Of a stretch of DNA of 64,000 bases, positions 50,335-59,320 are shown one piece after another. The DNA comes from Bacteriovorax sp037444575 (GTDB taxonomy: Bacteria > Bdellovibrionota > Bacteriovoracia > Bacteriovoracales > Bacteriovoracaceae). A program made the translations under genes and the position numbers. The notes beneath the pieces are model-generated. The model was not told the origin of the DNA. It saw nothing but the letters and a program-made list of their open reading frames with translations, and did no database searches. Where the stretch lies: NCBI GenBank assembly GCA_037444575.1, contig JBBIME010000004.1:186001-250000 (forward strand), read 5' to 3'. The first letter of the stretch is position 1. The number at the start of each line of letters is the position of its first letter.

Positions 50335-51186
50335 ATGAACAACAAGAAAAAAAAGCTAATCTCAATAGCTGGAGCACTTGCTCTTATCATCGCTAGTTAC
50401 TTATCCTATGGACACTTTGCCTATGTAACAACCGACAATGCGCAGGTCTTTGGCCACAGTGTAATGCTTGCCCCAGAAGTCTCTGGTTACATTATCAATG
50501 TCAATGTTGTCGAAGGACAAAAAGTTAAAAAGGGTGATGTTCTTATTCAAATTGATCCTCGCAATTATGAAAACAATTTAAAACAAGCAAAAGGTGAATT
50601 GGCCGCTGTTGAAGCAAGAAGAAAAGATGCTGAAAAAAATTATCGCCGTCTGGTAGATCTTCTTTCAAAAGGAGCCGTTTCTCAGCAACAATTTGATACA
50701 TCATCTGCTCAATACAATGACATGAAAGCAAAGTATGAAGCTATTGCTTCTCAAGTTGCTCAAGCGGAACTCAATCTTTCAAATACAAAAATCACTGCTC
50801 CAAATGATGGTTTCATTGCAAAGAAATCTGTAGAGCTAGGACAATTAGCTACTCCAGGTGTTCCTCTAGTCGGATTTGTTGACGCTGGCGAAAGATGGAT
50901 CACCGCCAATTTTAAAGAAACAGAAGTTGAATCTATAAAACAAGACGCTCATGTTGAAATCGAAATTGATGCTATCTCTGACAAAAAATATGAAGGTAAA
51001 GTTGAAAGCATCAGCTCTGCAACTGGAGCGACATTTACTCTCCTTCCACCTGACAATGCGACAGGAAATTTTACTAAAGTTGTCCAAAGAGTTCCGGTAA
51101 AAATTAAGTTTGTTAATTTGAATGCTGAGGACATCGCTAAATTAAGAACAGGATTGTCAGCTTTTATTAAAGTTCACAAACACTAG
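50335..51186 (+). CDS. emrA: EmrA/HlyD-family periplasmic adaptor
   Basis: 283 residues. One N-terminal TM helix (LISIAGALALIIASYLSYGHFAY), then the motif YVTTDNAQVFGHSVMLAPEVSGYI that is diagnostic of EmrA-type adaptors. A short coiled-coil hairpin (80-135), lipoyl half-motifs and a beta-barrel domain follow. It bridges EmrB and the TolC-like channel. Slightly shorter than E. coli EmrA, mostly in the hairpin. Confidence 0.93.
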   Translation: MNNKKKKLISIAGALALIIASYLSYGHFAYVTTDNAQVFGHSVMLAPEVSGYIINVNVVEGQKVKKGDVLIQIDPRNYENNLKQAKGELAAVEARRKDAEKNYRRLVDLLSKGAVSQQQFDTSSAQYNDMKAKYEAIASQVAQAELNLSNTKITAPNDGFIAKKSVELGQLATPGVPLVGFVDAGERWITANFKETEVESIKQDAHVEIEIDAISDKKYEGKVESISSATGATFTLLPPDNATGNFTKVVQRVPVKIKFVNLNAEDIAKLRTGLSAFIKVHKH

Positions 51187-51195
51187 GTAAATTGC

Positions 51196-52761
51196 ATGGA
51201 GAGAGAAAATTCCAAAGCTCCGTTAATTATATTTGTCGCCGTATTGGCCTCACTCTTAGAGATCATTGATACTTCTATTGTTAACGTTGCTCTTCCTACT
51301 ATGATGGGAAATCTTGGAGCGACTTTAGAAGATATCAGTATGGTTATCACTGGATACGCTATTGCCAATGCAGTTGTTCTCCCTCTTTCTGCGTGGCTCG
51401 GTGATAGACTTGGACGTAGAAATTATTACTTAGGATGTATTGCCCTTTTTACAATCACATCTGTGGCATGCGGACTTGCACCTAATTTGGAATTTTTAAT
51501 TGTCTTTAGAATACTTCAAGGATTAGCAGGAGGAGCACTTCTGCCGACATCACAAACTCTCATATATGAACAGTTTCCAAAAGAAAAAGCTGGATTGGCC
51601 GGAGCGATTTTTGGAATGAGTGTTATGGTCGGTCCAGCCTTAGGTCCTGTTCTTGGGGGATTTTTAACAGATACATTTGGATGGAGATCTATTTTTAACG
51701 TCAATCTTCCGATGGGACTCTTGGCCCTTTTTATCGGAGCAACTTGTATTTTTGATGTCAAAAAAGAAGAAGGACATGTCAAAGAAAAAGGCTTCGATGC
51801 TTTAGGACTTTTTCTTCTCGTTTTAGGTATTGGATGTTTGCAGTATGCTCTTGAGCGCGGAGAAGCTGATGATTGGTTTTCTTCTCGCGCAATTGTCATG
51901 TGTGTAATGACTGCTGTCATTTCTCTACCAACATTTGTGTGGTGGGAATTAAAAGTAAAAAATCCAATTATCAATATTAGGCTTTTAAAAGAACAAATAG
52001 TTGTAAATGGAATTCTTTTAATGGGTCTTTTAGGCTTTTATCTTTATGGAGTTTTATTTGTACTTCCAGTCTTTGTTAGTCGAGTTTTCCATTACACTGC
52101 AACTCAAACCGGAACTCTTTTTATTCCGGGCTCACTGGTGACAATGGCCCTTATGCCACTGATTGGAAGACTGATGGTTTCTGGAGTAAGTGTAAAAAAA
52201 TTAATTTTTATTGGATTAACAGGATTGATGGTTTGTATCTGGACGATGACTAATCTTTCTCCAACGTCATCTATGACAGATATTTTAATTGCCCTTTATA
52301 CACGTGGATTTTCACTGGCCTTCTTATTTGTTCCAATCAACTCTGGAATCTTAAGTCAGTTTAAAGGCCTGGCCATGGGACAAGTTTCAGGACTTCTCAA
52401 TCTCTCCAGACAAATTGGTGGAAGTATCGCTATCGCTCTCGTAGGAACACTCCTTACGATGAGAAGTCATCAAAACTATATCGACCTTGCTTCAAAAGTT
52501 TCACTCTTAAATCCAACAACTCAACAAGTTTACTATCAAGCGCGATCAGGCATGACTAAAAAAATGTCTACACATGTGGGAATGTTAAAAGCAGATAAAG
52601 CAGCACTTACATCAATAAAACATCGCCTGGATGGACAAGTTTTCATGATGAGCTTTAATCAACTGATGTGGATTATCATGATCATTTTCTCTTTTGCCTA
52701 TATCCCATGGTACTTCTTAAAACTACGTGTAAGGCCCGCAGCTGTTGTTGACTCACACTAA
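51196..52761 (+). CDS. emrB: EmrB/QacA-type drug:proton antiporter (MFS DHA2, 14 TM)
   Basis: 521 residues. DHA2 hallmarks: DTSIVNVALPTM in TM1, LGDRLGRRNYYLG in loop 2-3 (motif A), GMSVMVGPALGPVLGG in TM5 (antiporter motif C) and WRSIFNVNLPMG. Last gene of the MarR-controlled tripartite pump, exporting lipophilic toxins or weak acids across both membranes. Confidence 0.95.
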   Translation: MERENSKAPLIIFVAVLASLLEIIDTSIVNVALPTMMGNLGATLEDISMVITGYAIANAVVLPLSAWLGDRLGRRNYYLGCIALFTITSVACGLAPNLEFLIVFRILQGLAGGALLPTSQTLIYEQFPKEKAGLAGAIFGMSVMVGPALGPVLGGFLTDTFGWRSIFNVNLPMGLLALFIGATCIFDVKKEEGHVKEKGFDALGLFLLVLGIGCLQYALERGEADDWFSSRAIVMCVMTAVISLPTFVWWELKVKNPIINIRLLKEQIVVNGILLMGLLGFYLYGVLFVLPVFVSRVFHYTATQTGTLFIPGSLVTMALMPLIGRLMVSGVSVKKLIFIGLTGLMVCIWTMTNLSPTSSMTDILIALYTRGFSLAFLFVPINSGILSQFKGLAMGQVSGLLNLSRQIGGSIAIALVGTLLTMRSHQNYIDLASKVSLLNPTTQQVYYQARSGMTKKMSTHVGMLKADKAALTSIKHRLDGQVFMMSFNQLMWIIMIIFSFAYIPWYFLKLRVRPAAVVDSH

Positions 52762-52814
52762 ATAATGATCAAAATCATCTATCAAACTCAGATGTTTGGA
52801 ATTAATATTTTCTA

Positions 52815-53828
52815 ATGAAAAATATTATTATTGTTTTGCTCAGTCTTGTTGTCAGTAACGTCTCAATTGCAGCGCCAACCTACAAAAATCTTTCTGAAAC
52901 AAATCTGTATTCTAATATTAAAACCCATACAATCAATTCCAAGATCATGTTCTATTCTCCTCAATATCCTCTTTGGACAGATGGGGCCGCTAAAAAAAGA
53001 TTTGCCTACATTCCTGAAGGAAAAAAAATTAACACTCAAAACATGGACCGCTGGATTTACCCCATTGGCACCAAGGTTTGGAAAGAGTTTTCTTTTCCAA
53101 CTAAGAATGGACTCAAACGAATTGAAACTAGATTGATAGAAAAAGCTGAAGATGGACAATGGTACTACTTTGTATTCCTGTGGAACAAAGATGAAACTGA
53201 AGCAGTGCTTGCTCCTGCTAAAGGGATTAAAAATTATGTTCCTATCAATGATAAAGTGTCCCACGATATTCCGGGAACTGGACTCTGCCAAACTTGTCAC
53301 GGGTTTCAAAACGAACCATTGATGAGTTTTTCTGCACTTCAACTCTCTCCAGATCGCGACCCAGCTGGATTGCACCAAGATCCATATCAAGCAGATATGA
53401 CAACACTTAAAGATCTGGCCGATAAAAATATACTCACTCACTATCCAATTGAATGGCCAAAAATTAAATCTGATAATTTTAAAGAAAGAAGAGTCATTGG
53501 TTATTTACATGGCAATTGTTCAAGCTGCCATCGCCAAGATGGGATGGTTGGACCAATTGGAATGAATCTTCTTTATGAAGTAAATAAGGTTCACGAAAAC
53601 CAAGGATTTTTCAATACCGCGCTCAATGTAAAAACTGCGCGATATACTGTTCCAGGTCTCGAGATGAAAGATTCATATCGAATTCATAAAGGACATCCAG
53701 AACAATCAGCAATCTTAACTCGCACTAATTCACGAGGAGATATTAATCAGATGATCCCCTATGGATCAAAACTGATCGATGAAGATTTCGTGAAAGCATT
53801 GAAAGATTATATCGAATCATCAAATTAA
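52815..53828 (+). CDS. Secreted diheme c-type cytochrome-like protein
   Basis: 337 residues, signal peptide IIVLLSLVVSNVSIAA. Two heme c sites: CQTCH (residue about 158) and CSSCH (about 237). The N-terminal third (SPQYPLWTDGAAKKRFAYIPEG...WIYPIGTKVWKEF) matches a domain found before diheme cytochromes of the SO_2930 type in other Gram-negatives. Periplasmic electron carrier or oxidase. Redox partner unknown. Confidence 0.85.
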   Translation: MKNIIIVLLSLVVSNVSIAAPTYKNLSETNLYSNIKTHTINSKIMFYSPQYPLWTDGAAKKRFAYIPEGKKINTQNMDRWIYPIGTKVWKEFSFPTKNGLKRIETRLIEKAEDGQWYYFVFLWNKDETEAVLAPAKGIKNYVPINDKVSHDIPGTGLCQTCHGFQNEPLMSFSALQLSPDRDPAGLHQDPYQADMTTLKDLADKNILTHYPIEWPKIKSDNFKERRVIGYLHGNCSSCHRQDGMVGPIGMNLLYEVNKVHENQGFFNTALNVKTARYTVPGLEMKDSYRIHKGHPEQSAILTRTNSRGDINQMIPYGSKLIDEDFVKALKDYIESSN

Positions 53829-53872
53829 ATCCATGGCATAGAGTATGCACCCAGAATAGTTAGGGGGTGCTT

Positions 53873-54508
53873 ATGATTTTTACAGACCGCGAATCAGCTG
53901 CCTATTTACTACTCGAGAAACTCCAGAGATATGGAGGAAAAAAACCTATTGTGGCAGGTATACCAAGAGGCGCTATGCCTATGGCAAAAATAATTGCTGA
54001 TGGACTTGGCGCCGAGATATCCGCCGTACTCGTTCACAAAATCCCACATCCCGATAATGAGGAATATGCTATTGGTAGCATTGGAATTTCCGGAAATATC
54101 AACCTTCTGCCTCAAGCCGCGGAAGATGGTATTTCTGAATCCTATATTCAAACAGCGGCCAAGAGACAACTTGAAACCTTGAAAAAACGTCAAAGCAAAT
54201 ATGGATTAGAAAAAATCAATATGAAGGATAGAACCGTCATCATCGTTGATGATGGAATTGCAACAGGGGCAACCACCATTGGTGCAATTGCGGAAGTACG
54301 CGCTCAGGGTGCAAGCAAAATTGTTTTAGCAACTGCTGTCTCCTCTACATCTGCAGCTGCCGAAATTAAATCACTAGTTGACGAATTTATTGCTCTAGAT
54401 ATTCCAAGAAATCTCTATGCTGTAGGACAATTTTTTGCTCATTTTCCTCAGGTCACAGACGATGATGTCGTAAGACTTCTTCATGGGGAAAGTAGTGCTC
54501 ATATATGA
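53873..54508 (+). CDS. Phosphoribosyltransferase
   Basis: 211 residues from the ATG at 53873 (AGGGGG upstream). PRPP-binding motif VIIVDDGIATGATT at about 122-135 and an N-terminal block FTDRESAAYLLLEKL...PIVAGIPRGAMPMAKIIAD of the COG1926 'predicted phosphoribosyltransferase' group. Substrate base is unknown. It overlaps the PRPP synthase gene by 4 nt (ATGA), so the PRPP maker and user are linked. Confidence 0.9.
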   Translation: MIFTDRESAAYLLLEKLQRYGGKKPIVAGIPRGAMPMAKIIADGLGAEISAVLVHKIPHPDNEEYAIGSIGISGNINLLPQAAEDGISESYIQTAAKRQLETLKKRQSKYGLEKINMKDRTVIIVDDGIATGATTIGAIAEVRAQGASKIVLATAVSSTSAAAEIKSLVDEFIALDIPRNLYAVGQFFAHFPQVTDDDVVRLLHGESSAHI

Positions 54509-55497
54509 GAGGGATAAAAATTTTTGGAATTGGTTCAACAAAATCCATAGCTCTTGCTGTCTGCAAAGAGATTGGAATAGAGCTCGCCGATCTTGATGAA
54601 GAAAAATTTCCCGATGGGGAATTGAAAGTATCTCCCAAAGAAAGTGTTGCCAATGCAGATGTTTTTGTTTTTCACTCTCTTGGCAATGACAATGTTCGCT
54701 CTGTTCAAGACCGTCTCTGTGAACTTTGCTTTTTTGTGTCTACCTTAAAAGATCATGGGGCAATGAGAGTAACTGCCATGATTCCATATCTGGCCTATGC
54801 CCGCTCTGATCAACGAAAAATTCCTTTTGATTCAGTCACACATCGATATGTAGCTAAGATGTTAGAAGCAAGTGGAGTTGATCGTGTCGTCACTTTGGAT
54901 GTTCATAATATTTCGGCCTTTGAAAATACTTTTCGATGCCCTTCACTTAACTTAGAAGCTGCTTCTCTTTTTTGCCAATATATAGCTCGCAATATTTCAA
55001 AAGAAATTCCATCAGTCATTCTTTCGCCAGATATTGGAGGAATCAAGCGAGCTGAAAAATTTCGAAAGATTCTAGAAACTACTATTGGTATTCCAGTTGA
55101 TACTGCATTTTTAGAGAAATATAGAGAAAAGCAGGAAATGACTGGGCACAGACTCGTTGGCGATCTTATTGATCGATCTGTTTTTATTGTTGATGATATG
55201 ATCAGTACGGGTGAGACCATTATGCGTGCTCTAAAGACTTGTCAGCATGAAGGTGCAGCAACGATAAAAGTATTGGCGACTCACGGAGTATTTAGCAAAA
55301 ATCAAAATGAACTTTTAAATTATTCTTCAGTGGATGAATTTATAATAACAGACAGTCTTCCTGCTGTGAAAAATCTCTCTTCTTTAAAAAAACTAAAAGT
55401 TCTTTCATGTACTTCATTATTTTCCAATTTCATCATTATGGAGAATGCCCGTGAAAATTTTTCTGTGTGGCGACGTGATGACAGGACGGGGGATTGA
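54505..55497 (+). CDS. prs: Ribose-phosphate pyrophosphokinase (PRPP synthase)
   Basis: 330 residues. Makes PRPP from ribose 5-phosphate and ATP. ATP/flexible loop block MIPYLAYARSDQRK, metal-binding TLDVHN (the family's DLHA/DPHT site), and PRPP loop VFIVDDMISTGETI. N-terminal KIFGIGSTKSIALAVCKEIGI fits class I, though divergent from the housekeeping enzyme. It may be a second, dedicated copy for the neighbouring PRTase. Confidence 0.92.
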   Translation: MRGIKIFGIGSTKSIALAVCKEIGIELADLDEEKFPDGELKVSPKESVANADVFVFHSLGNDNVRSVQDRLCELCFFVSTLKDHGAMRVTAMIPYLAYARSDQRKIPFDSVTHRYVAKMLEASGVDRVVTLDVHNISAFENTFRCPSLNLEAASLFCQYIARNISKEIPSVILSPDIGGIKRAEKFRKILETTIGIPVDTAFLEKYREKQEMTGHRLVGDLIDRSVFIVDDMISTGETIMRALKTCQHEGAATIKVLATHGVFSKNQNELLNYSSVDEFIITDSLPAVKNLSSLKKLKVLSCTSLFSNFIIMENARENFSVWRRDDRTGD

Positions 55498-56545
55498 TCA
55501 AATTCTCTCTCATCCTGTCAATCCTATTATCCATGAATCTTATATGAAGGATGCTCGCAAGTACGTCACTCTTGCGGAAGATAAAAATGGAAAAATTCCA
55601 CGAACTGCAGCTGACAATTATATTTGGGGAGATGCCCTTTCTATTTGGAAGAAAAATAATCCTGATCTAAAAATAGTCAATTTGGAAACGGCTATTACTA
55701 CAAATGATACATACATTCCTAAAGGCATCAACTATCGCATGCATCCAGATAACACCTCTGTTCTTTCATCTGCAGGAATAGATATATGTACACTTTCCAA
55801 CAATCACATTCTGGATTGGAACACCGTCGGTTTGAAAGAGACAATCTCAGCATTGGATAAAAATCATATTTTGTATGCTGGTGCGGGAATGTCAGCAGAT
55901 GAGGCTATAATTCCGGCCATTTTTGAGAGTGTGGAAGGAAGAGTTTTGCTTTTTTCAATAAGTCATCCTTCAAGTGGAATGCCTTATGACTGGAAAGCAA
56001 CTAGCGATCACAGCGGGGTATTTCTTATTAATGACCTCGGTGACAAAGGCCTTCAAATTGTTCGCACAGCAATTGAAAAGTACAAGAGACAAGATGATAT
56101 TATTATTCTCAGCATTCATTGGGGAAGCAATTGGGGATATGATGTCTCCAACTCAGAAATAGATTTTGCTCACGCTCTTATTGATCTCATTGGAGTCGAT
56201 ATCGTTTATGGGCACTCTTCTCATCATCCGAAACCGATCGAAATTTATAAGGGACATCCGATCTTTTATGGTTGCGGTGATTTTATTAATGATTATGAGG
56301 GAATTGGAGGTCATGAAGAATATCGTGGTGACTTGGCCTTAATGTATTTCATTAGCTTTGCGACTAAGCCTTTTAAACTGAAAAGAATCGAATTGAATTG
56401 CCTTAAGATGCGACGTTTTCAGCTTCATCAGGCGTCTGCTCGCGACATTAGTTGGATATGCAAAACTCTTAGTAGGGAGTGTGAACCGTTTTCTTTGGAA
56501 TTTAGCGTGACAGAAGAAAATACAATTGTTGTGGAGGGTAAATGA
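55445..56545 (+). CDS. CapA-family metallophosphatase-like protein
   Basis: 366 residues. PGA_cap fold: FLCGDVMTGRGID (metal Asp), IVNLETAI, TLSNNHILDW (Asn-His), SIHWGSNWGY and YGHSSHHPKPIE. No signal peptide, unlike membrane CapA of poly-glutamate capsules, so it is probably cytoplasmic. GGAGA precedes the ATG at 55445. It overlaps prs by 53 nt in another frame. The PRTase-prs-CapA trio suggests a common PRPP-dependent pathway, which is not identified. Confidence 0.88.
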   Translation: MPVKIFLCGDVMTGRGIDQILSHPVNPIIHESYMKDARKYVTLAEDKNGKIPRTAADNYIWGDALSIWKKNNPDLKIVNLETAITTNDTYIPKGINYRMHPDNTSVLSSAGIDICTLSNNHILDWNTVGLKETISALDKNHILYAGAGMSADEAIIPAIFESVEGRVLLFSISHPSSGMPYDWKATSDHSGVFLINDLGDKGLQIVRTAIEKYKRQDDIIILSIHWGSNWGYDVSNSEIDFAHALIDLIGVDIVYGHSSHHPKPIEIYKGHPIFYGCGDFINDYEGIGGHEEYRGDLALMYFISFATKPFKLKRIELNCLKMRRFQLHQASARDISWICKTLSRECEPFSLEFSVTEENTIVVEGK

Positions 56546-56576
56546 AGGATGCTCTTTCAAGCATCCCTCATGTTTT

Positions 56577-56861
56577 TTATCTATATTGAGAAGCGATTCT
56601 ATCCAAGATTGGCTCAGGAATTTCTTCACCATCTCTGATTGTTTCATATTGGTTCATAACTGCACCATGAAAATCTTCAAAGCGATCTGGGTGAACTCTA
56701 TTAACAAAAGCAGTTGATAGAATTGAATAATCAAGTTCTGATTCAGTTACTCTATCAATTAATTCATCAATAAGGTCTGCTAGAGACATAGTTGCAGGGT
56801 TAAAATCCAGATCTGGATCTTGCTTAAGAAATTCAATGATTGTGTTTCTTTCAACTTGCAT
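56577..56861 (-). CDS. Small acidic protein of unknown function
   Basis: 94 residues, acidic (over 20 Asp/Glu) and helical: NTIIEFLKQDPDLDFN, then SLADLIDELIDRVTESELDYSIL. No motif. It may be a small adaptor or regulator. Convergent with the CapA-like gene. Confidence 0.65.
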   Translation of the reverse strand: MQVERNTIIEFLKQDPDLDFNPATMSLADLIDELIDRVTESELDYSILSTAFVNRVHPDRFEDFHGAVMNQYETIRDGEEIPEPILDRIASQYR

Positions 56862-57055
56862 AATTCAATCCTTTGAAAATGTTAGTGTTATTTTTTTAGT
56901 CTAACAGCAATTTAAAAAAATGCGATTGAATTTCTATAATATATATCAGGGAAAAATACTCAGTTTTCCTCTCTGAAACAAACATTTTCTCTTGAGGGCA
57001 TAATAGTTTTTCAAAGCATGCGGCTTGTGATATTACCTGAGCAAAGGAGACTGAA

Positions 57056-57466
57056 ATGAAAACAACAATTTTACTATTTTTAGTATTGGTATCCACTACT
57101 TTATTTGCTCAGGAAAACGACGGAGGAATTCATACTCCAAATTATTGCTCAATTGAAAATACATGCCTTCACTTAAAATTCACTTCAGCACCTACAAGCA
57201 GAGGCGAAAACCAATTTGTAATTCATTTTTTACCTCACGTTGATTCAGATAAAATTGAAATCCTTGCCGCAAAATTATGGATGGATATGGGAAATGGCCA
57301 TGGTCACGGTTCCGCTCCCCTTAAACTTTCAAAACTGGATGAAGCAAATCATTTCTTAGTGAAAAATGCTTACTTCGTAATGATGGGCCCATGGAAAGTT
57401 GTAATTAATTATTCTGTGAATGGAAAAAATGAACTAATCGAAGTGCCAGTAGAAGTTAGCGAATAA
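57056..57466 (+). CDS. YtkA-like secreted protein
   Basis: 136 residues; AAAGGAG upstream. Signal peptide TILLFLVLVSTTLFAQ. The mature part is a small immunoglobulin-like beta domain with LWMDMGNGHGHGSAPLKL and MMGPWKVVINYSV, the conserved pattern of the YtkA/FixH-like family, where Met and His residues can bind copper. First of a four-gene secreted cluster. Confidence 0.82.
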   Translation: MKTTILLFLVLVSTTLFAQENDGGIHTPNYCSIENTCLHLKFTSAPTSRGENQFVIHFLPHVDSDKIEILAAKLWMDMGNGHGHGSAPLKLSKLDEANHFLVKNAYFVMMGPWKVVINYSVNGKNELIEVPVEVSE

Positions 57467-57470
57467 TTTA

Positions 57471-57962
57471 ATGAAACTTTTACTACTTTTATTTTTATCT
57501 TTTTCTGCAAATGCAAAACTGATCGGACAACTTACTATTGAAAAAGAAAAGTTGTCCACAGTACTTGTTTTTCTTTCTAAAGATTGCCCTTGTTCAAAAG
57601 CCAATCTCGCTTACATTAATTCACTTGCCAGTGAGATGAAAGACTTTCAATTTGTAGCAATTCATTCCAAGAAAAATGTAAGCAGTCCAGAGATCGAAGA
57701 TTTTTACAAAGAGAATCCAGTTTATTTTGATATGATCAATGATGATACTCTGGCGCTAGCTAATAAATACAATGCTCTCAAAACTCCTCATGCCTTTATC
57801 ATTAAGGATGATAAAGTCGTTTATAATGGCGGGATTACAAGCTCAGTTCATCCTGACAATGCCAAAGAATTTTTTTTAAAAGATGCACTCAATGATATAA
57901 AACAAAAACGCCTTCCACAAAAAGCGGAAACAAAGACACTTGGCTGTTACATCTCTAGGTAA
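57471..57962 (+). CDS. Secreted thioredoxin-fold protein
   Basis: 163 residues, signal peptide LLLLFLSFSANA. Redoxin/AhpC-type fold: VLVFLSKDCPCSKANLAYINSLA carries a CxC (Cys-Pro-Cys) at the place of the peroxiredoxin/TlpA active site, and NALKTPHAFIIKDDKVVYNG is the cis-Pro loop region. It may deliver copper or reduce disulfides in the periplasm. 4 nt after the YtkA-like gene. Confidence 0.82.
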   Translation: MKLLLLLFLSFSANAKLIGQLTIEKEKLSTVLVFLSKDCPCSKANLAYINSLASEMKDFQFVAIHSKKNVSSPEIEDFYKENPVYFDMINDDTLALANKYNALKTPHAFIIKDDKVVYNGGITSSVHPDNAKEFFLKDALNDIKQKRLPQKAETKTLGCYISR

Positions 57963-57965
57963 AAC

Positions 57966-58382
57966 ATGCAAAAGTTAATTATATTATTTTCACTATTAAT
58001 AATTTCTTGTGGCAAATCGCCATTATTAATGAAAAAAAATCCTCTCGAAGTAAATGGCAATTCAAACTACGAATCTATTAAATTTTTTAAAACCCTTAAT
58101 CATCAACTAACGATTAATTGGCTCTCGCCAATTAATACAACTGATAGTGGACATTTTTTATTAATATCAAAAAACAATTTAAAATCAGAAGATATTCCAA
58201 GAAACTTTGAAGTCTATTTATGGATGCCTTCAATGGGCCATGGCTCAAGTCCGGTTAAGGTGAATCGAATTTCAGCAGGAATTTACGAAATAACTGATGT
58301 GTACTTCATTATGGAAGGCGATTGGGAAATTCGAATAAAGTTAGATAATGGCGATGAAGCAAGTTTTCCTTACAATATTTAG
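57966..58382 (+). CDS. YtkA-like lipoprotein
   Basis: 138 residues. Lipobox LIISC. The mature domain has LWMPSMGHGSSPVKV and FIMEGDWEIRIKL, matching the same YtkA pattern as the gene at 57056 with the Met-x-x-Met-Gly-His-Gly group kept. Cluster member, 3 nt after the thioredoxin-like gene. Its end overlaps the next gene by 29 nt. Confidence 0.8.
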   Translation: MQKLIILFSLLIISCGKSPLLMKKNPLEVNGNSNYESIKFFKTLNHQLTINWLSPINTTDSGHFLLISKNNLKSEDIPRNFEVYLWMPSMGHGSSPVKVNRISAGIYEITDVYFIMEGDWEIRIKLDNGDEASFPYNI

Positions 58383-59259
58383 TTCATTCTTTTTTAATAA
58401 TGCTTTTGCTGGATCCTGTTGTGGTGGAGGATCGAGCTCTTCACTTATATTAATTTCTGACAACAAAGAAGAGTATGGCATTGGTTTTAGTTTAAGAAAT
58501 GATATCGGCCAAACAGACAGTGACGGATACTCTAATATTTATTCAGGTCAGACCAAAGATCAGCAATTCAATCTAAATCTTCAATATCAACGAATTATTG
58601 TCGACCGTTTTCAATTGGCATTTAAATCCTCATTAGTTCAAAAAGATATCAACAAATCAAACAGACACGAAGTTAAGTACGGCGCAGGTGATTTTGAGCT
58701 ACAGGGATCGTATGAATTTTTACCAGAATACACCTACTCAATGTATAAACCTCGAGGCTTTGTGTATTTTAAACAAGGAATCCCACTTTCTAGAAGCCTC
58801 TATAATTCTCAATCTGCAGTTTTTAGTGATGTAACAGGATCAGGTTTCTATTCTACAAGCCTTGGAACTTTTTTTGTAAAACATGTTCTGGATTACAATC
58901 TAAAAATTTCCTTTGAATGGCAACATTTCTACGGAAGGACTTTTGGAGCTATTAAGGTCGCCGACTATGAAAAATTTTATGTTCCAATGGGAATAACTTA
59001 TGCAATTCCTTCCAGCAATTTTGCGCTTGGATTAGGACAAAACTTTAATTACCAATCTCCTAAAAGATTTTCTGGAAGTGTAAACGGAAGCTCTGGAAAA
59101 GAATATTTTTGGGAGACTAATCTGAATGCTGTCTATTCAATTAATTCAACTCAGAATGTATCACTTAGTTACTCTGATACAACTCTGACTGGAAAAAGTA
59201 TAAACTCTTCACTTTATCGCTCAATCGGGATTTCATTTTCAAATGGTGTTCCATTTTAA
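58354..59259 (+). CDS. Outer-membrane barrel-like protein with a CCGGG head
   Basis: 301 residues from the ATG at 58354; an ATG two codons before is alternative. Signal peptide VFLTIFSSFFFNNAFA, then GSCCGGGSSSS, then a run of about 12-14 amphipathic strands ending with Phe (ISFSNGVPF), as in outer-membrane barrels. The Cys pair at the mature N-terminus could bind metal. Last gene of the YtkA/thioredoxin cluster, so perhaps its outer-membrane component. Confidence 0.75.
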   Translation: MKQVFLTIFSSFFFNNAFAGSCCGGGSSSSLILISDNKEEYGIGFSLRNDIGQTDSDGYSNIYSGQTKDQQFNLNLQYQRIIVDRFQLAFKSSLVQKDINKSNRHEVKYGAGDFELQGSYEFLPEYTYSMYKPRGFVYFKQGIPLSRSLYNSQSAVFSDVTGSGFYSTSLGTFFVKHVLDYNLKISFEWQHFYGRTFGAIKVADYEKFYVPMGITYAIPSSNFALGLGQNFNYQSPKRFSGSVNGSSGKEYFWETNLNAVYSINSTQNVSLSYSDTTLTGKSINSSLYRSIGISFSNGVPF

Positions 59260-59261
59260 CA

Positions 59262-59292
59262 AAATAAAAGGCCAACGAATAAATCGCTGGCC
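59262..59292 (-). terminator. Terminator of the barrel gene at 59321
   Basis: GGCCAACG-aataaat-CGCTGGCC (59270-59292), one mismatch, followed on the minus strand by TTTTATTTT. Confidence 0.7.
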
Positions 59293-59320
59293 TCCCGGAA
59301 TTTAAAAAGACGAAATTCTT

